64,000 nucleotides of DNA from Polyodon spathula (GCF_017654505.1 NC_054535.1:87187785-87251784); one strand, 5' to 3'; counted from the first letter of the stretch, positions 11,337 to 22,109 are shown. Made by a program: numbers and translations. The notes: generated by a model not told the origin, from the letters alone.

Positions 11337-11438
11337 TTAAATGCCTAAATAGGCAATCGTCACCTCCAGCCGTCATTTATACGGCTGGAGAAAAAAATAC
11401 AAATTAGCATCCTCTTAATAGAATAGTTAGGCATTTAA
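11337..11438 (-). other. Spacer 1: outer stem with inner hairpin
   Basis: TTAAATGCCTAA (11337-11348) and TTAGGCATTTAA (11427-11438) are perfectly complementary. Inside is a second perfect hairpin, CTCCAGCCGT with ACGGCTGGAG (about 11364-11390). The inner TAGCATCC hairpin seen in other units has lost one arm here. Confidence 0.8.
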
Positions 11439-11439
11439 C

Positions 11440-12057
11440 TAATTAAACGAAAACCGGCAAAAAGACTGTAAATTAAATATTTAAAGAAAACGGGGAGGTG
11501 GTACAGAGCACGCCCCCTAGAGTCCACTGGTCGACAAACGATGCCATGTCGCCAGCAGACTCCGCATGGGCATGCTCTAAATGAATCCGGGAACGGACAA
11601 GGGCCCTGAACATGGCTCCGCAGTCAAAGAGACCTTCCCCGCTCATCTTCCGCTTCCTGGTCTTGTAAATGGCCAGTTTAGTAAGAGCCAGGAGCAGATT
11701 GACGAGGAGGTCTCTCTTTTTGTTGAAGCCACGAACAGGGTGCCCGAAGATGAGGAGGGTGGGGGAGAAATGCAGCCAGAACTGCAGCAGAAGGTTCTTC
11801 AAAAGCAAGAAGAACGGCTGCAGCCTGGCGCAAAGAAAATAAATGTGAGCCACCGACTCGGACTGACCACAGAAAGGGCATGCGGTGTCCGAGTCGGTAA
11901 AGTGACGCAGGATCTCTCCCGACGCGAGCGCTCCATGCAGGACCCTCCGTCCCAGGTCCCCAGCTCCCCTGGAGACCAGCGGGGAATACAAGGCCTCCCA
12001 CTGGGGACCGACGCCCTCCGGCGGTTGGAGGGTCTCCCGCCAATTAAAGTAGTAGTC
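11440..12057 (-). pseudogene. Tx1-like LINE ORF2 C-terminal fragment, unit 1
   Basis: The minus strand reads PQWEALYSPLVSRGAGDLGR, then GEILRHFTDSDTACPFCGQ and SVAHIYFLCARLQPFF. This contains a CCHC zinc knuckle (C-x2-C, then H, then C) as at the end of L1/Tx1-type ORF2 proteins. It continues IFGHPVRGFNKKRDLLVNLL, KLAIYKTRKRK, MFRALVRSRIHLEHAHAE and WTLGGVLC, the standard Tx1 C-terminal order. The open part with an ATG is 172 codons (11473-11991). The reverse transcriptase and endonuclease lie upstream of the truncation and are absent. Confidence 0.8.
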
Positions 12058-12061
12058 CTAT

Positions 12062-12185
12062 TTAAAAGTCCATTAAATGGGACCGTCCAATATATAGGAC
12101 ATCTCCAGCCGTCAAATAACGACTGGAGAACAAAATTCTCATTAGCATCCTCAATTTGAGGATGCTAAAAGGAATGGACTTTTAA
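12062..12185 (-). other. Spacer 2: outer stem with two inner hairpins
   Basis: Outer arms TTAAAAGTCCATT (12062-12074) and AATGGACTTTTAA (12173-12185) pair perfectly. Inner hairpins are CTCCAGCCGT with ACGACTGGAG (about 12103-12128) and TAGCATCCTCAA with TTGAGGATGCTA (12143-12167). An identical copy lies 751 bp to the right. Confidence 0.85.
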
Positions 12186-12800
12186 CTAATTCAACGAAAA
12201 CCGGTGTAAAAAAGGACTGTAAATTCAATATTTAGAACAAAAGGGGAGGTGGTACAGAGCACGCCCCCTAGAGTCCACTGGTCGACAAATGATGCCATGT
12301 CGCCAGCAGACTCCGCATGGGCATGCTCTAAATGAATCCGGGAACGGACAAGGGCCCTGAACATGGCTCCGCAGTCAAAGAGACCTTCCCCGCTCATCTT
12401 CCGCTTCCTGGTCTTGTAAATGGCCAGTTTAGTAAGAGCCAGGAGCAGATTGACGAGGAGGTCTCTCTTTTTGTTGAAGCCACGAACAGGGTGCCCGAAG
12501 ATGAGGAGGGTGGGGGAGAAATGCAGCCAGAACTGCAGCAGAAGGTTCTTCAAAAGCAAGAAGAACGGCTGCAGCCTGGCGCAAAGAAAATAAATGTGAG
12601 CCACCGACTCGGACTGACCACAGAAAGGGCATGCGGTGTCCGAGTCGGTAAAGTGACGCAGGATCTCTCCCGACGCGAGCGCTCCATGCAGGACCCTCCG
12701 TCCCAGGTCCCCAGCTCCCCTGGAGACCAGCGGGGAATACAAGGCCTCCCACTGGGGACCGACGCCCTCCGGCGGTTGGAGGGTCTCCCGCCAATTAAAG
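12186..12800 (-). pseudogene. Tx1-like LINE ORF2 C-terminal fragment, unit 2
   Basis: Same fragment as unit 1 and nearly identical to it in the coding part. The frame from 12742 to 12191 runs 183 codons, because a small 3' change extends the end to SPFVLNIEFTVLFYTGFR. Spacer sequence differs from that of unit 1, so the two units are not a simple recent duplication over their full length. Confidence 0.8.
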
Positions 12801-12812
12801 TAGTAGTCCTAT

Positions 12813-12936
12813 TTAAAAGTCCATTAAATGGGACCGTCCAATATATAGGACATCTCCAGCCGTCAAATAACGACTGGAGAACAAAATTCTCATTAGCATC
12901 CTCAATTTGAGGATGCTAAAAGGAATGGACTTTTAA
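12813..12936 (-). other. Spacer 3: identical structure to spacer 2
   Basis: Sequence identical to spacer 2 at a 751-bp offset. It therefore gives no independent covariation evidence, but it shows a recent tandem duplication that includes the spacer. Confidence 0.85.
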
Positions 12937-13551
12937 CTAATTCAACGAAAACCGGTGTAAAAAAGGACTGTAAATTCAATATTTAGAACAAAAGGGGAGG
13001 TGGTACAGAGCACGCCCCCTAGAGTCCACTGGTCGACAAATGATGCCATGTCGCCAGCAGACTCCGTGTGGGCGTGCTCTAAATTAACCCTAGACCGGAG
13101 GAGGGCCCTGAACATGGCTCCGCAGTCAAAGAGACCTTCCCCGCTCATCTTCCGCTTCCTGGTCTTGTAAATGGCCAGTTTAGCAAGAGCCAGGAGCAGA
13201 TTGACGAGGAGGTCTCTCTTTTTGCTGGAGCCACGAACAGGGTGCCCGAAAATGAGGAGGGTGGGGGAGAAATGCAGCCAGAACTGCAGCAAGAGGTTCT
13301 TCAAAAGCAAGAAGAACGGCTGCAGCCTGGCGCATAAAAAATAAATATGAGCCACCGACTCGGACTGACCGCAGAAAGGGCATGCGGCGTCCGAGTCAGT
13401 AAAGTGACGCAGGATCTCTCCTGACGCGAGCGCTCCGTGCAGGACCCTCCGTCCCAGGTCCCCAGCTTCCCTGGAGACCAGCGGGGAATACAGGGCCTCC
13501 CACTGGGGACCGACGCCCTCCGGCGGTTGGAGGGTCTCCCGCCAATTAAAG
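12937..13551 (-). pseudogene. Tx1-like LINE ORF2 C-terminal fragment, unit 3
   Basis: Third unit. The zinc-knuckle region reads CPFCGQSES then MAHIYFLCARLQPFF, and the tail has SRVNLEHAHTESAGDMASF. It differs from units 1 and 2 by scattered substitutions (GSSKKRD for GFNKKRD), but its left-hand spacer is the same as that of unit 2. The 3' junction with unit 2 was therefore copied by tandem duplication. Confidence 0.8.
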
Positions 13552-13563
13552 TAGTAGTCCTAT

Positions 13564-13664
13564 TTTAAGGCCCATTTTAATGGGACTACACCAGCTGTCC
13601 AAAGACAGCTGGAAAGAAATTCAAATTAGCACCCTTAGGGGTGCTAAAAAGGATGGGCCTTAAA
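13564..13664 (-). other. Spacer 4: same architecture, different stem sequences
   Basis: Outer arms TTTAAGGCCCAT (13564-13575) and ATGGGCCTTAAA (13653-13664). Inner hairpins CCAGCTGTC with GACAGCTGG (13591-13612) and TAGCACCC with GGGTGCTA (13627-13646). All are perfect, but the sequences differ from those of spacers 1 and 2, so both arms changed together. Confidence 0.85.
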
Positions 13665-14305
13665 CTAATTCAACAAAAACCGGTTAAAAAGACTGCAAAT
13701 TAAATATTCAAAACAAAAGGGGAGGTGGTACAGAGCACGCCCCCTAGAGTCCACTGGTCGACAAACGATGCCATGTCGCCAGCAGACTCCGCGTGCTCTA
13801 AATTAATCTTAGAATGGACGAGGGCCCTGAACATGGCTCCGCAGTCAAAGAGACCTTCCCGGCTCATCTTCTGCTTCCTGGTCTTGCAAATGGCCAGTTT
13901 AGCAAGAGCCAGGAGCAGATTCACGAGGAGGTCTCTCTTTTTGCTGGAGCCACGAACAGGGTGCCCGAAAATGAGGAGGGTGGGTGAAAAGTGCAGCCAG
14001 AACTGCAGCAGAAGGTTCCTGAGCAGCAGGAAAAACGGCTGCAGCCTGGCGCAAAGAAAATAAATGTGAGCCACCGACTCGGACTGACCGCAGAAAGGGC
14101 ATGCGGCATCCGAGTCGGTAAAGTGACGCAGGATCTCTCCTGACGCGAGCGCTCCGTGCAGGACCCTCCGTCCCAGGTCCCCAGCTTCCCTGGAGACCAG
14201 CGGGGAATACAGGGCCTCCCACTGGGGACCGACGCCCTCCGGCGGTCGGAGGGTCTCCCGCCAATTAAAGTAGTAGTAGCAGTAGTCCCACCTCTCTTAT
14301 TCATA
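13665..14305 (-). pseudogene. Tx1-like LINE ORF2 C-terminal fragment, unit 4
   Basis: The most diverged unit, with a few small indels (LEHAESAGDM lacks two residues of the other units). Upstream on the minus strand it begins GTTATTTLIGG in one frame, or YYFNWRETLQPPEG in the coding frame, after GACTACTGCTACTACTAC. This triplet repeat is longer than in the other units. Confidence 0.8.
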
Positions 14306-14695
14306 TTTATATTAAGTTTGCTATTATGTTGCTCAGTCCAACTGCCTGCTTGTAGGTCTGGGTTTTTTTTTTTTTTTTTTTAATCCTGGCTCTTGCAAAA
14401 TCAAGTAACACTGTGACATTTCACATGCATTAATACTACATCAGGATGCAGTTGGGGTGAAAAACTCTATTTGAGGTGCAGTGCTACAGTTTGAGCTCTA
14501 AGCTATAGGGCTCAACAAATTACATAAAAACATTTCTTATGGTTTTGAACCCAATTTTAAAAAACACTTTATGCAAATAGATTGATTTGAATACGTTTTT
14601 ACAAACATTAAAAAGAAGGAAATACAATGAAATATGTATGGCAAAAAGAAGGAAATTACATTTATAAATACCGTTTATGGCATGAATATAATATA
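14306..14695. other. No gene recognised
   Basis: Spacer with a poly-T run at 14361-14380 and AT-rich flanks leading into an irregular (TA)n tract. Confidence 0.4.
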
Positions 14696-14776
14696 ATTAT
14701 ATATATATATCTATATATATTATATATATATATATATATCATATATATATAATATGTATGTGTGTGCACACACACA
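14696..14776. repeat. Compound (TA)n and (CA)n tract
   Basis: Irregular ATATAT runs with interruptions, then TGTGTGTGCACACACACA up to the Tc1 end at 14777. Confidence 0.9.
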
Positions 14777-16687
<1,911 letters not shown>

Positions 16688-16689
16688 TA

Positions 16690-17465
16690 TATGAACATTT
16701 GTGACTTTCAGTTTTACTTTTAATGTTCTTTGAAGAAAAAATAAAAATCACATTGTTGACACTGATTTGCCTTTAAATGATGTTATTATTTGTCAGTGGC
16801 CCTTAATCAGAATATGGAAAAGTACAATTTATAGCTAAGTGCTTGTTGAAAAGAATAAATTATTTTGGTGCAGATCGGAGGTGTGACAGACCTTAATGCT
16901 AATAATCTGGTTTGATTTAGTACCCCTCCATCATTATTATTTGCTGTCTTCCAGATATTTCCAAAGAAGGTCAGTGGTTTTACATAAGACATTATGGATT
17001 GAACAGTTCTGGCTTTTTACTTCAAACAGCAGAGATGAAATGTATCATGATTTATTGCCTCTCCAGTCTAATATAAATTGTTTTTCCTTTTCTCTGTAAA
17101 TCTACAACATACAACCATGTTATAAAGCTGCTAGATCATACCTTTCAGTTTATTCTTTATGATCACAATCTTTGTGATTTTTGTTCCTTCAGACTACATA
17201 CAACAAAGCTTTTCAATCTTTTTTTGAAACTGTACTCCTTCTGTCAAGAGGTTTCAACTAAGGTACCCTTTAAAATTTTCACTCACTGAATGGTACCACG
17301 GTTGAAATAAAAGGCAGAATAAATCTGGTTGCACATGTCTTTTTTCTTCTGTTTAATTTAATATATAATTTTACACAACAGTCTGGGACTGACAAATTGC
17401 TGAGACAGAAAAGCAAATAGTAGGCTTCATTCTTAAAATTTGGATGCAAATAATTAAAAGGTAAC
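16690..17465. other. No gene; possible left part of an old hAT-like element
   Basis: Only short frames. At about 17206-17275 the sequence CAAAGCTTTTCAATC, then GAAACTGTACTCC and AAGGTACCC, loosely mirrors the hAT-like end at 22110-22182. If so, the LTR element at 17466-21387 inserted into that element. Similarity is weak and no 8-bp duplication was found. Confidence 0.25.
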
Positions 17466-18101
17466 TGTCACAGAGACGGCCGAAGTGGGCGGCGTCAGAA
17501 CCAGGAAAGGTAATGCAATACACAAAACACAGGACGGATGAAATGAAGTGATGAAGACGCCTGTTGGCGCCGGTTTAATACCAAATAAAAGGTTTACACA
17601 AACACGAAAAACACAGGACACGGCACTCTACGCCAAAATAAATAGACAAACGAAAACAGACTAAACTTAACAAAACGGTGCACGCACAGACACTGACAAA
17701 CACGGTGAGCGGATACTTTCTCCTCTTATCATTACTACTACTACTGCTTATTTCCTCCGTCTCCAATCCCGTTCTCCGCTCACCGAACACCCAACCCCCA
17801 GTATGTGACAACGTGCATCTATATATACTATTGTGCTGGGATTCAATTACCAATTAATTATTCACTTGAATCCCAGCACGTGAATTAATAAAGTGCAATT
17901 CCCTGTGCTCACATATTACTACATTTTACTTGCACGTGAAGTGCTGTGCAATCCTCGTGCCTAAATACACATATACATTTTTAAACACTCGTGTTACACA
18001 GACCCGTTTATATCCCGTGTACCAATGTCTATACACCAACATTTAAACACACCACACGCAACACATAACAGATAATACACAGGGGCGGGCACTTTGTTAC
18101 A
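17466..18101 (-). repeat. 3' LTR of the 17-21 kb element
   Basis: A 636-bp LTR, third in element order because the element reads on the minus strand. It contains the U3 inverted repeat and TATA box described separately. The 92-codon frame at 17575-17853 recurs identically in the other LTR and is not thought to be a gene. Confidence 0.93.
17819..17879 (-). promoter_or_regulatory. LTR promoter: TATA box beside a 14-bp inverted repeat
   Basis: GTGCTGGGATTCAA (17833-17846) and TTGAATCCCAGCAC (17866-17879) are a perfect 14-bp inverted repeat with a 19-bp loop. Directly downstream in the element's direction is GTATATATAG (17819-17828), a TATA box. The other LTR has the same at 21105-21165. A palindromic activator site or a hairpin is inferred. 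Confidence 0.7.
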
Positions 18102-18133
18102 TATACCCCCTCCTGTGCAAAGCACACATGGCC

Positions 18134-18910
18134 TCAATGGCCACCTCCCCCCTTAAAAGCCCAAAAGTCCCGCCCAAAGTCCTTGGCCAGGACCAGAGGC
18201 TTCCAGGGGCCCACAGGTCGTAATGCTGTCAGCAGGGTAGCATTCTCCTGCCAGGGTAGTCCTAGCAGCGGAAAGGCTGCTTGGGGTGTGGTCTCCTGAC
18301 CTTCCCCCTCCTTCGGCGCCGGCAGCTCCCCTTGGTGGGGCTTCAACCACCGTTCTTCCTGCAGGGAAGAAACTGCAGAGGGAGCAGGTCTCCGGACCTC
18401 CCCCACGATCTCCGGCGGAGAAACTGCTGCTGGGGTTGGCGGTCTCCAGACCTCCTCCCCCTCCTCCGGCAGCGAAACTGCTGCTGGGGTTGGCGGTCTC
18501 CAGACCTCCTCCGGCAGCGAAACTGCTGCTGGGGTTGGCGGTCTCCAGACCTCCTCCCCCTTCTTCGTGGCCGGCAGCTCCCCTTCGTGGGGTTCCGGCC
18601 ACAGTACTTCCGGCTGTGATGCGGAGCGGCGGGCAACCCCAGGCGATGCAGAGCGGCGGGCAACCCCGGGCGATGCAGAGCGGCGGGCAACCCCGGGCGA
18701 TGCAGAGCGGCGGGCAACCCCGGGCGATGCAGAGCGGCGGGCAACCCCGGGCGATGCAGAGCGGCTGGCATCCCTGGGCGAAGCGAGGCTGGCATCCCTG
18801 GGCGAAGCGAGGCTGGCAGTCAGGACAAGCTGGGGTGCGGGTGTTGGCCCTCTTTTCGGCCACTGCAGCCGGGAGGTTCTTCCCCGTGCTTCCCTCAGCA
18901 GCCTATGCAA
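18134..18910 (-). CDS. Proline-rich repeat ORF, 3' part of the LTR element
   Basis: A 258-codon frame with three layers of repeat: SLASPRDA, then RRSASPGVA repeated five times (27-bp units at about 18625-18765), then EEVWRPPTPAAVSLP repeated three times. It ends AKDFGRDFWAFKGGGGH just before the purine tract. All three frames are open here because the DNA is GC-rich and repetitive. I prefer this one because it gives the least biased tail, and because EVWRPPTPAAVSLPE and LKPHQGELPAPKEGEG look protein-like. It may once have continued the Gag-like frame upstream. No enzyme motif is present. Confidence 0.4.
   Translation of the reverse strand: MHRLLREARGRTSRLQWPKRGPTPAPQLVLTASLASPRDASLASPRDASRSASPGVARRSASPGVARRSASPGVARRSASPGVARRSASPGVARRSASQPEVLWPEPHEGELPATKKGEEVWRPPTPAAVSLPEEVWRPPTPAAVSLPEEGEEVWRPPTPAAVSPPEIVGEVRRPAPSAVSSLQEERWLKPHQGELPAPKEGEGQETTPQAAFPLLGLPWQENATLLTALRPVGPWKPLVLAKDFGRDFWAFKGGGGH
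18620..18770 (-). repeat. 27-bp tandem repeat in the LTR element
   Basis: About five copies of a GC-rich unit built on GCGATGCAGAGCGGCGGGCA, encoding SASPGVARR on the minus strand. Confidence 0.9.
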
Positions 18911-18989
18911 GGGCTGCTGAGGACCGCCAGCATCTAGTCCTGGCCCTTGTGGTGCAGGGAGAGGCAGCTCCAGCTCCTCTCCTCATGAT

Positions 18990-20187
18990 GGTGGGGGAAG
19001 TGATACCAGCAGGCATTCACCCTCTGCTGGTGGGGGAAGTGATACCAGCAGGCATTCACCCTCTGCTGGTGGACAGGGACCCAGCAGGCATTCACCCTCT
19101 GCTGGTGGACAGGGACCCAGCAGGCATTCACCCTCTGCTGGTGGACAGGGACCCAGCAGGCATTCACCCTCTGCTGGTGGACAGGGACCCAGCAGGCATT
19201 CACCCTCTGCTGGTGGGGGAAGTGATACCAGCAGGCATTCACCCTCTGCTGGTGGGGGAAGTGATACCAGCAGGCATTCACCCTCTGCTGGTGGACAGGG
19301 AACCAGCAGGCATTCACCCTCTGCTGGTGGGGGAAGTGATACCAGCAGGCATTCACCCTCTGCTGGTGGGGGAAGTGATACCAGCAGGCATTCACCCTCT
19401 GCTGGTGGACAGGGATACCAGCAGGCATTCACCCTCTGCTGGTGGACAGGGACCCAGCAGGCATTCACCCTCTGCTGGTGGAAAGGGATACCAGCAGGCA
19501 TTCACCCTCTGCTGGTGGGGGAAGTGATACCAGCAGGCATTCACCCTCTGCTGGTGGGGGAAGTGATACCAGCAGGCATTCACCCTCTGCTGGTGGGGGA
19601 AGTGATACCAGCAGGCATTCACCCTCTGCTGGTGGACAGGGACCCAGCAGGCATTCACCCTCTGCTGGTGGACAGGGACCCAGCAGGCATTCACCCTCTG
19701 CTGGTGGACAGGGACCCAGCAGGCATTCACCCTCTGCTGGTGGACAGGGACCCAGCAGGCATTCACCCTCTGCTGGTGGGGGAAGTGATACCAGCAGGCA
19801 TTCACCCTCTGCTGGTGGGGGAAGTGATACCAGCAGGCATTCACCCTCTGCTGGTGGACAGGGACCCAGCAGGCATTCACCCTCTGCTGGTGGAGGGGAC
19901 CCAGCAGGCATTCACCCTCTGCTGGTGGACAGGGACCCAGCAGGCATTCACCCTCTGCTGGTGGACGGGGACCCAGCAGGCATTCACCCTCTGCTGGTGG
20001 GGGAAGTGATACCAGCAGGCATTCACCCTCTGCTGGTGGGGGAAGTGATACCAGCAGGCATTCACCCTCTGCTGGTGGACAGGGATACCAGCAGGCATTC
20101 ACCCTCTGCTGGTGGACAGGGACCCAGCAGGCATTCACCCTCTGCTGGTGGACAGGGACCCAGCAGGCATTCACCCTCTGCTGGTGG
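18990..20187 (-). repeat. 36/39-bp coding minisatellite, about 32 units
   Basis: The core CCAGCAGGCATTCACCCTCT is followed by GCTGGTGG and then either an ACAGGGAC linker (36-bp unit) or a GGGAAGTGAT linker (39-bp unit). In the element's frame these encode PPAEGECLLGPC and PPPAEGECLLVSL. Both lengths keep the frame. A few units of 35 or 37 bp (near 19410, 19485, 19890 and 20080) break it. Blocks of the two unit types alternate, suggesting higher-order duplication. Confidence 0.95.
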
Positions 20188-20643
20188 CGGAGGCAGAGGC
20201 AGCTCCTGCTGCTCTGCTCCTGCCGGTGGAGGTGGCGGAGGCAGAGGCAGCTCCTGCTGCTCTGCTCCTGCCCATGGAGGTAGGAGCGGCGTGTAGTCTC
20301 CTGGTGGTGGAGGTGGGAGCGGTGTGTAGTCTCCCCTTGATACAGGGGACTGGTGCGGCTCTCCCTCACTTGCAGGGGACTGGTGCGGCTCTCCCTCCCT
20401 TGCAGGAGACTGGTGCGGCTGTGGAGACAGCGGTGGGACCTCTGCCTTCCTCTTCCCCTTTCCCCTTCTCTGCCACCTCCTCACCTTCCTCTCCTGCGGC
20501 AGTTCCTCCTCTCCTTCCTGGTAGGGGCAGCGCACCACCGGGTGCCCAAACTCCCCACAGGCAAGGCACCAGCCCTGGTCCTCCAGACCACCGAGGAACT
20601 CCTCCAGGTCCTGGCAGCCATCTCTCCAGTCCCAGCCTTCCAT
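20062..20643 (-). CDS. Gag-like zinc-knuckle protein with proline-rich repeats
   Basis: The open frame starts at an ATG (20643) about 110 bp inside the 5' LTR. Residues 26-39 form a CCHC zinc knuckle (CLACGEFGHPVVRC, C-x2-C-x4-H-x4-C), typical of retroelement nucleocapsid. A basic stretch follows (RKVRRWQRRGKGKRK, about residues 72-90). Next is a proline-rich tail with repeats of EGEPHQSP and PPPPAGAEQQELPL, then the PPAEGECLL repeat of the downstream minisatellite. RNA binding is the family role. The usual matrix and capsid regions before the knuckle are lacking. The frame ends in the array where odd-length repeat units shift it; whether the rest is translated is unknown. Confidence 0.65.
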   Translation of the reverse strand: MEGWDWRDGCQDLEEFLGGLEDQGWCLACGEFGHPVVRCPYQEGEEELPQERKVRRWQRRGKGKRKAEVPPLSPQPHQSPAREGEPHQSPASEGEPHQSPVSRGDYTPLPPPPPGDYTPLLPPWAGAEQQELPLPPPPPPAGAEQQELPLPPPPAEGECLLGPCPPAEGECLLGPCPPAEGECLLVSLSTSRG

Positions 20644-20751
20644 GTTTTATTTTTTTTTTTTGTTGTTGCTGTGGTTTTTTTTTTTTTTTTGACAAAACAC
20701 CTCTCCTGGTCTGACGCTTGGAGGCGCTGTTATCCCACGCAGGACACCACG

Positions 20752-21387
20752 TGTCACAGAGACGGCCGAAGTGGGCGGCGTCAGAACCAGGAAAGGTAAT
20801 GCAATACACAAAACACAGGACGGATGAAATGAAGTGATGAAGACGCCTGTTGGCGCCGGTTTAATACCAAATAAAAGGTTTACACAAACACGAAAAACAC
20901 AGGACACGGCACTCTACGCCAAAATAAATAGACAAACGAAAACAGACTAAACTTAACAAAACGGTGCACGCACAGACACTGACAAACACGGTGAGCGGAT
21001 ACTTTCTCCTCTTATCATTACTACTACTACTGCTTATTTCCTCCGTCTCCAATCCCGTTCTCCGCTCACCGAACACCCAACCCCCAGTATGTGACAACGT
21101 GCATCTATATATACTATTGTGCTGGGATTCAATTACCAATTAATTATTCACTTGAATCCCAGCACGTGAATTAATAAAGTGCAATTCCCCGTGCTCACAT
21201 ATTACTACATTTTACTTGCACGTGAAGTGCTGTGCAATCCTCGTGCCTAAATACACATATACATTTTTAAACACTCGTGTTACACAGACCCGTTTATATC
21301 CCGTGTACCAATGTCTATACACCAACATTTAAACACACCACACGCAACACATAACAGATAATACACAGGGGCGGGCACTTTGTTACA
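20752..21387 (-). repeat. 5' LTR of the 17-21 kb element
   Basis: Same length as the 3' LTR and all but identical to it. On the minus strand it starts TGTAACAAAG and ends CTGTGACA, with TG and CA ends as expected for an LTR. A two-base gap separates it from the putative primer-binding site. Confidence 0.93.
21105..21165 (-). promoter_or_regulatory. Same promoter arrangement in the 5' LTR
   Basis: Identical inverted repeat (21119-21132 with 21152-21165) and TATA box (21105-21114). This copy would drive the element's own transcript. Confidence 0.7.
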
Positions 21388-21392
21388 GTAAC

Positions 21393-22105
21393 ATTTAGGA
21401 ATCTTTAGCAATCTTTTTATTGGGAAAAGTCATTAGAAATATGGTAATACAAAATAGTCTGCACTGTAAATGTTTATCACTTTACTATTTTACAATATCA
21501 AAAACATTAACCTAAGGATAAAACTATAATTAATTACTACCTAAAATGATCCAAAAGAGACTTGTATAGCTTTATATCGCTTTGCACTTTCTGACTTTTG
21601 TGTTTTCCTTCGTTTTTCTATTTCAAGTAAGAAATGTTTCAAACACCGAAAACATATTTATCTGGCTACTATTGCTGTTAATAAAATGCAGCCGTGGTAA
21701 TAATCAAAAAATGCCGAAGTATGAGTATTGTGATGACTATGTATGTTTACCAGAACATTTATACTTCTAAACAATGCAGAATCACTGTGCTTCACTGATA
21801 TGAGCAGTTAAAAACAGCAAAGATGATGAGCAGCACAGACCCCTCTCCAGGCACAATCGCCAGACACCTGCTTCACCTATATATCAGAGTGGAAATCCAC
21901 GCAATCGAAATCATGCATGTGTATAGGTGGAAAATGTGGATGTGATAGATTCTGTGTTTTTTTTTTTTTTTTTTTTCATTAGCCATTAACTTTGAGCAGC
22001 TAAACAAAGATCAGATAATACATTGTCTAGAGAATAAATAATACAGTTTACAAAAAGAAATCAAGATCATTATTTTCTCTTACTTTCATTTTTATTTGTG
22101 CATTT
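21393..22105. other. No gene recognised
   Basis: AT-rich flank of the LTR element; a poly-T run at 21958-21976. Nothing else was identified. Confidence 0.4.
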
Positions 22106-22109
22106 CTGA

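Larger units (their letters stand above)
11315..14305 (-). repeat. Four-unit tandem array of a Tx1-like LINE 3' end
   Basis: Four successive units, each about 590 bp of LINE coding end plus a roughly 150-bp spacer. The same landmark (AGAGTCCACTGG) recurs at intervals of 751, 751 and 725 bp. Units 1 and 2 are almost identical in the coding part, unit 3 differs a little and unit 4 more. Every unit begins (minus strand) at the same place, GACTACTACTTTAATTGGCG, so the truncation point is shared. The spacer left of unit 1 borders non-LINE DNA near 11314. Confidence 0.85.
17466..21387 (-). mobile_element. Complete non-autonomous LTR retroelement with 5-bp target duplication
   Basis: Two 636-bp direct repeats (17466-18101 and 20752-21387) begin TGTCACAG and end TTTGTTACA. 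GTAAC occurs immediately outside both (17461-17465 and 21388-21392), the target duplication. I saw a single base difference between the LTRs (CCCTG against CCCCG near 17890), so insertion is very recent. Orientation is minus: a purine tract (AGGAGGGGGTATA) abuts the LTR at 18102, and the sequence just inside the other LTR reads TGGTGTCCTGCGTGGGAT, a primer-site-like start. The interior of about 2.65 kb encodes a Gag-like zinc-knuckle protein and proline-rich repeats, but no protease, reverse transcriptase or integrase was found. Confidence 0.93.

Noticed and set aside
11581..12910. Two identical 192-codon plus-strand frames at 11581 and 12332
   Set aside because: They are antisense shadows of the Tx1 LINE C-terminus, whose zinc knuckle and tail motifs lie on the minus strand.
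17575..17853. 92-codon frame, identical at 20861-21139, as a duplicated gene
   Set aside because: Both copies lie wholly within the two LTRs and overlap the promoter inverted repeat.
18990..20187. Regular short repeats resembling a CRISPR array
   Set aside because: Units are contiguous coding minisatellite repeats with near-identical linkers and no unique spacers, inside a eukaryotic LTR element.
18286..20296. Long plus-strand frames of up to 413 codons across the LTR element interior
   Set aside because: The repeats keep all frames open. The zinc-knuckle frame, purine tract and primer-like site all place the coding strand on minus.
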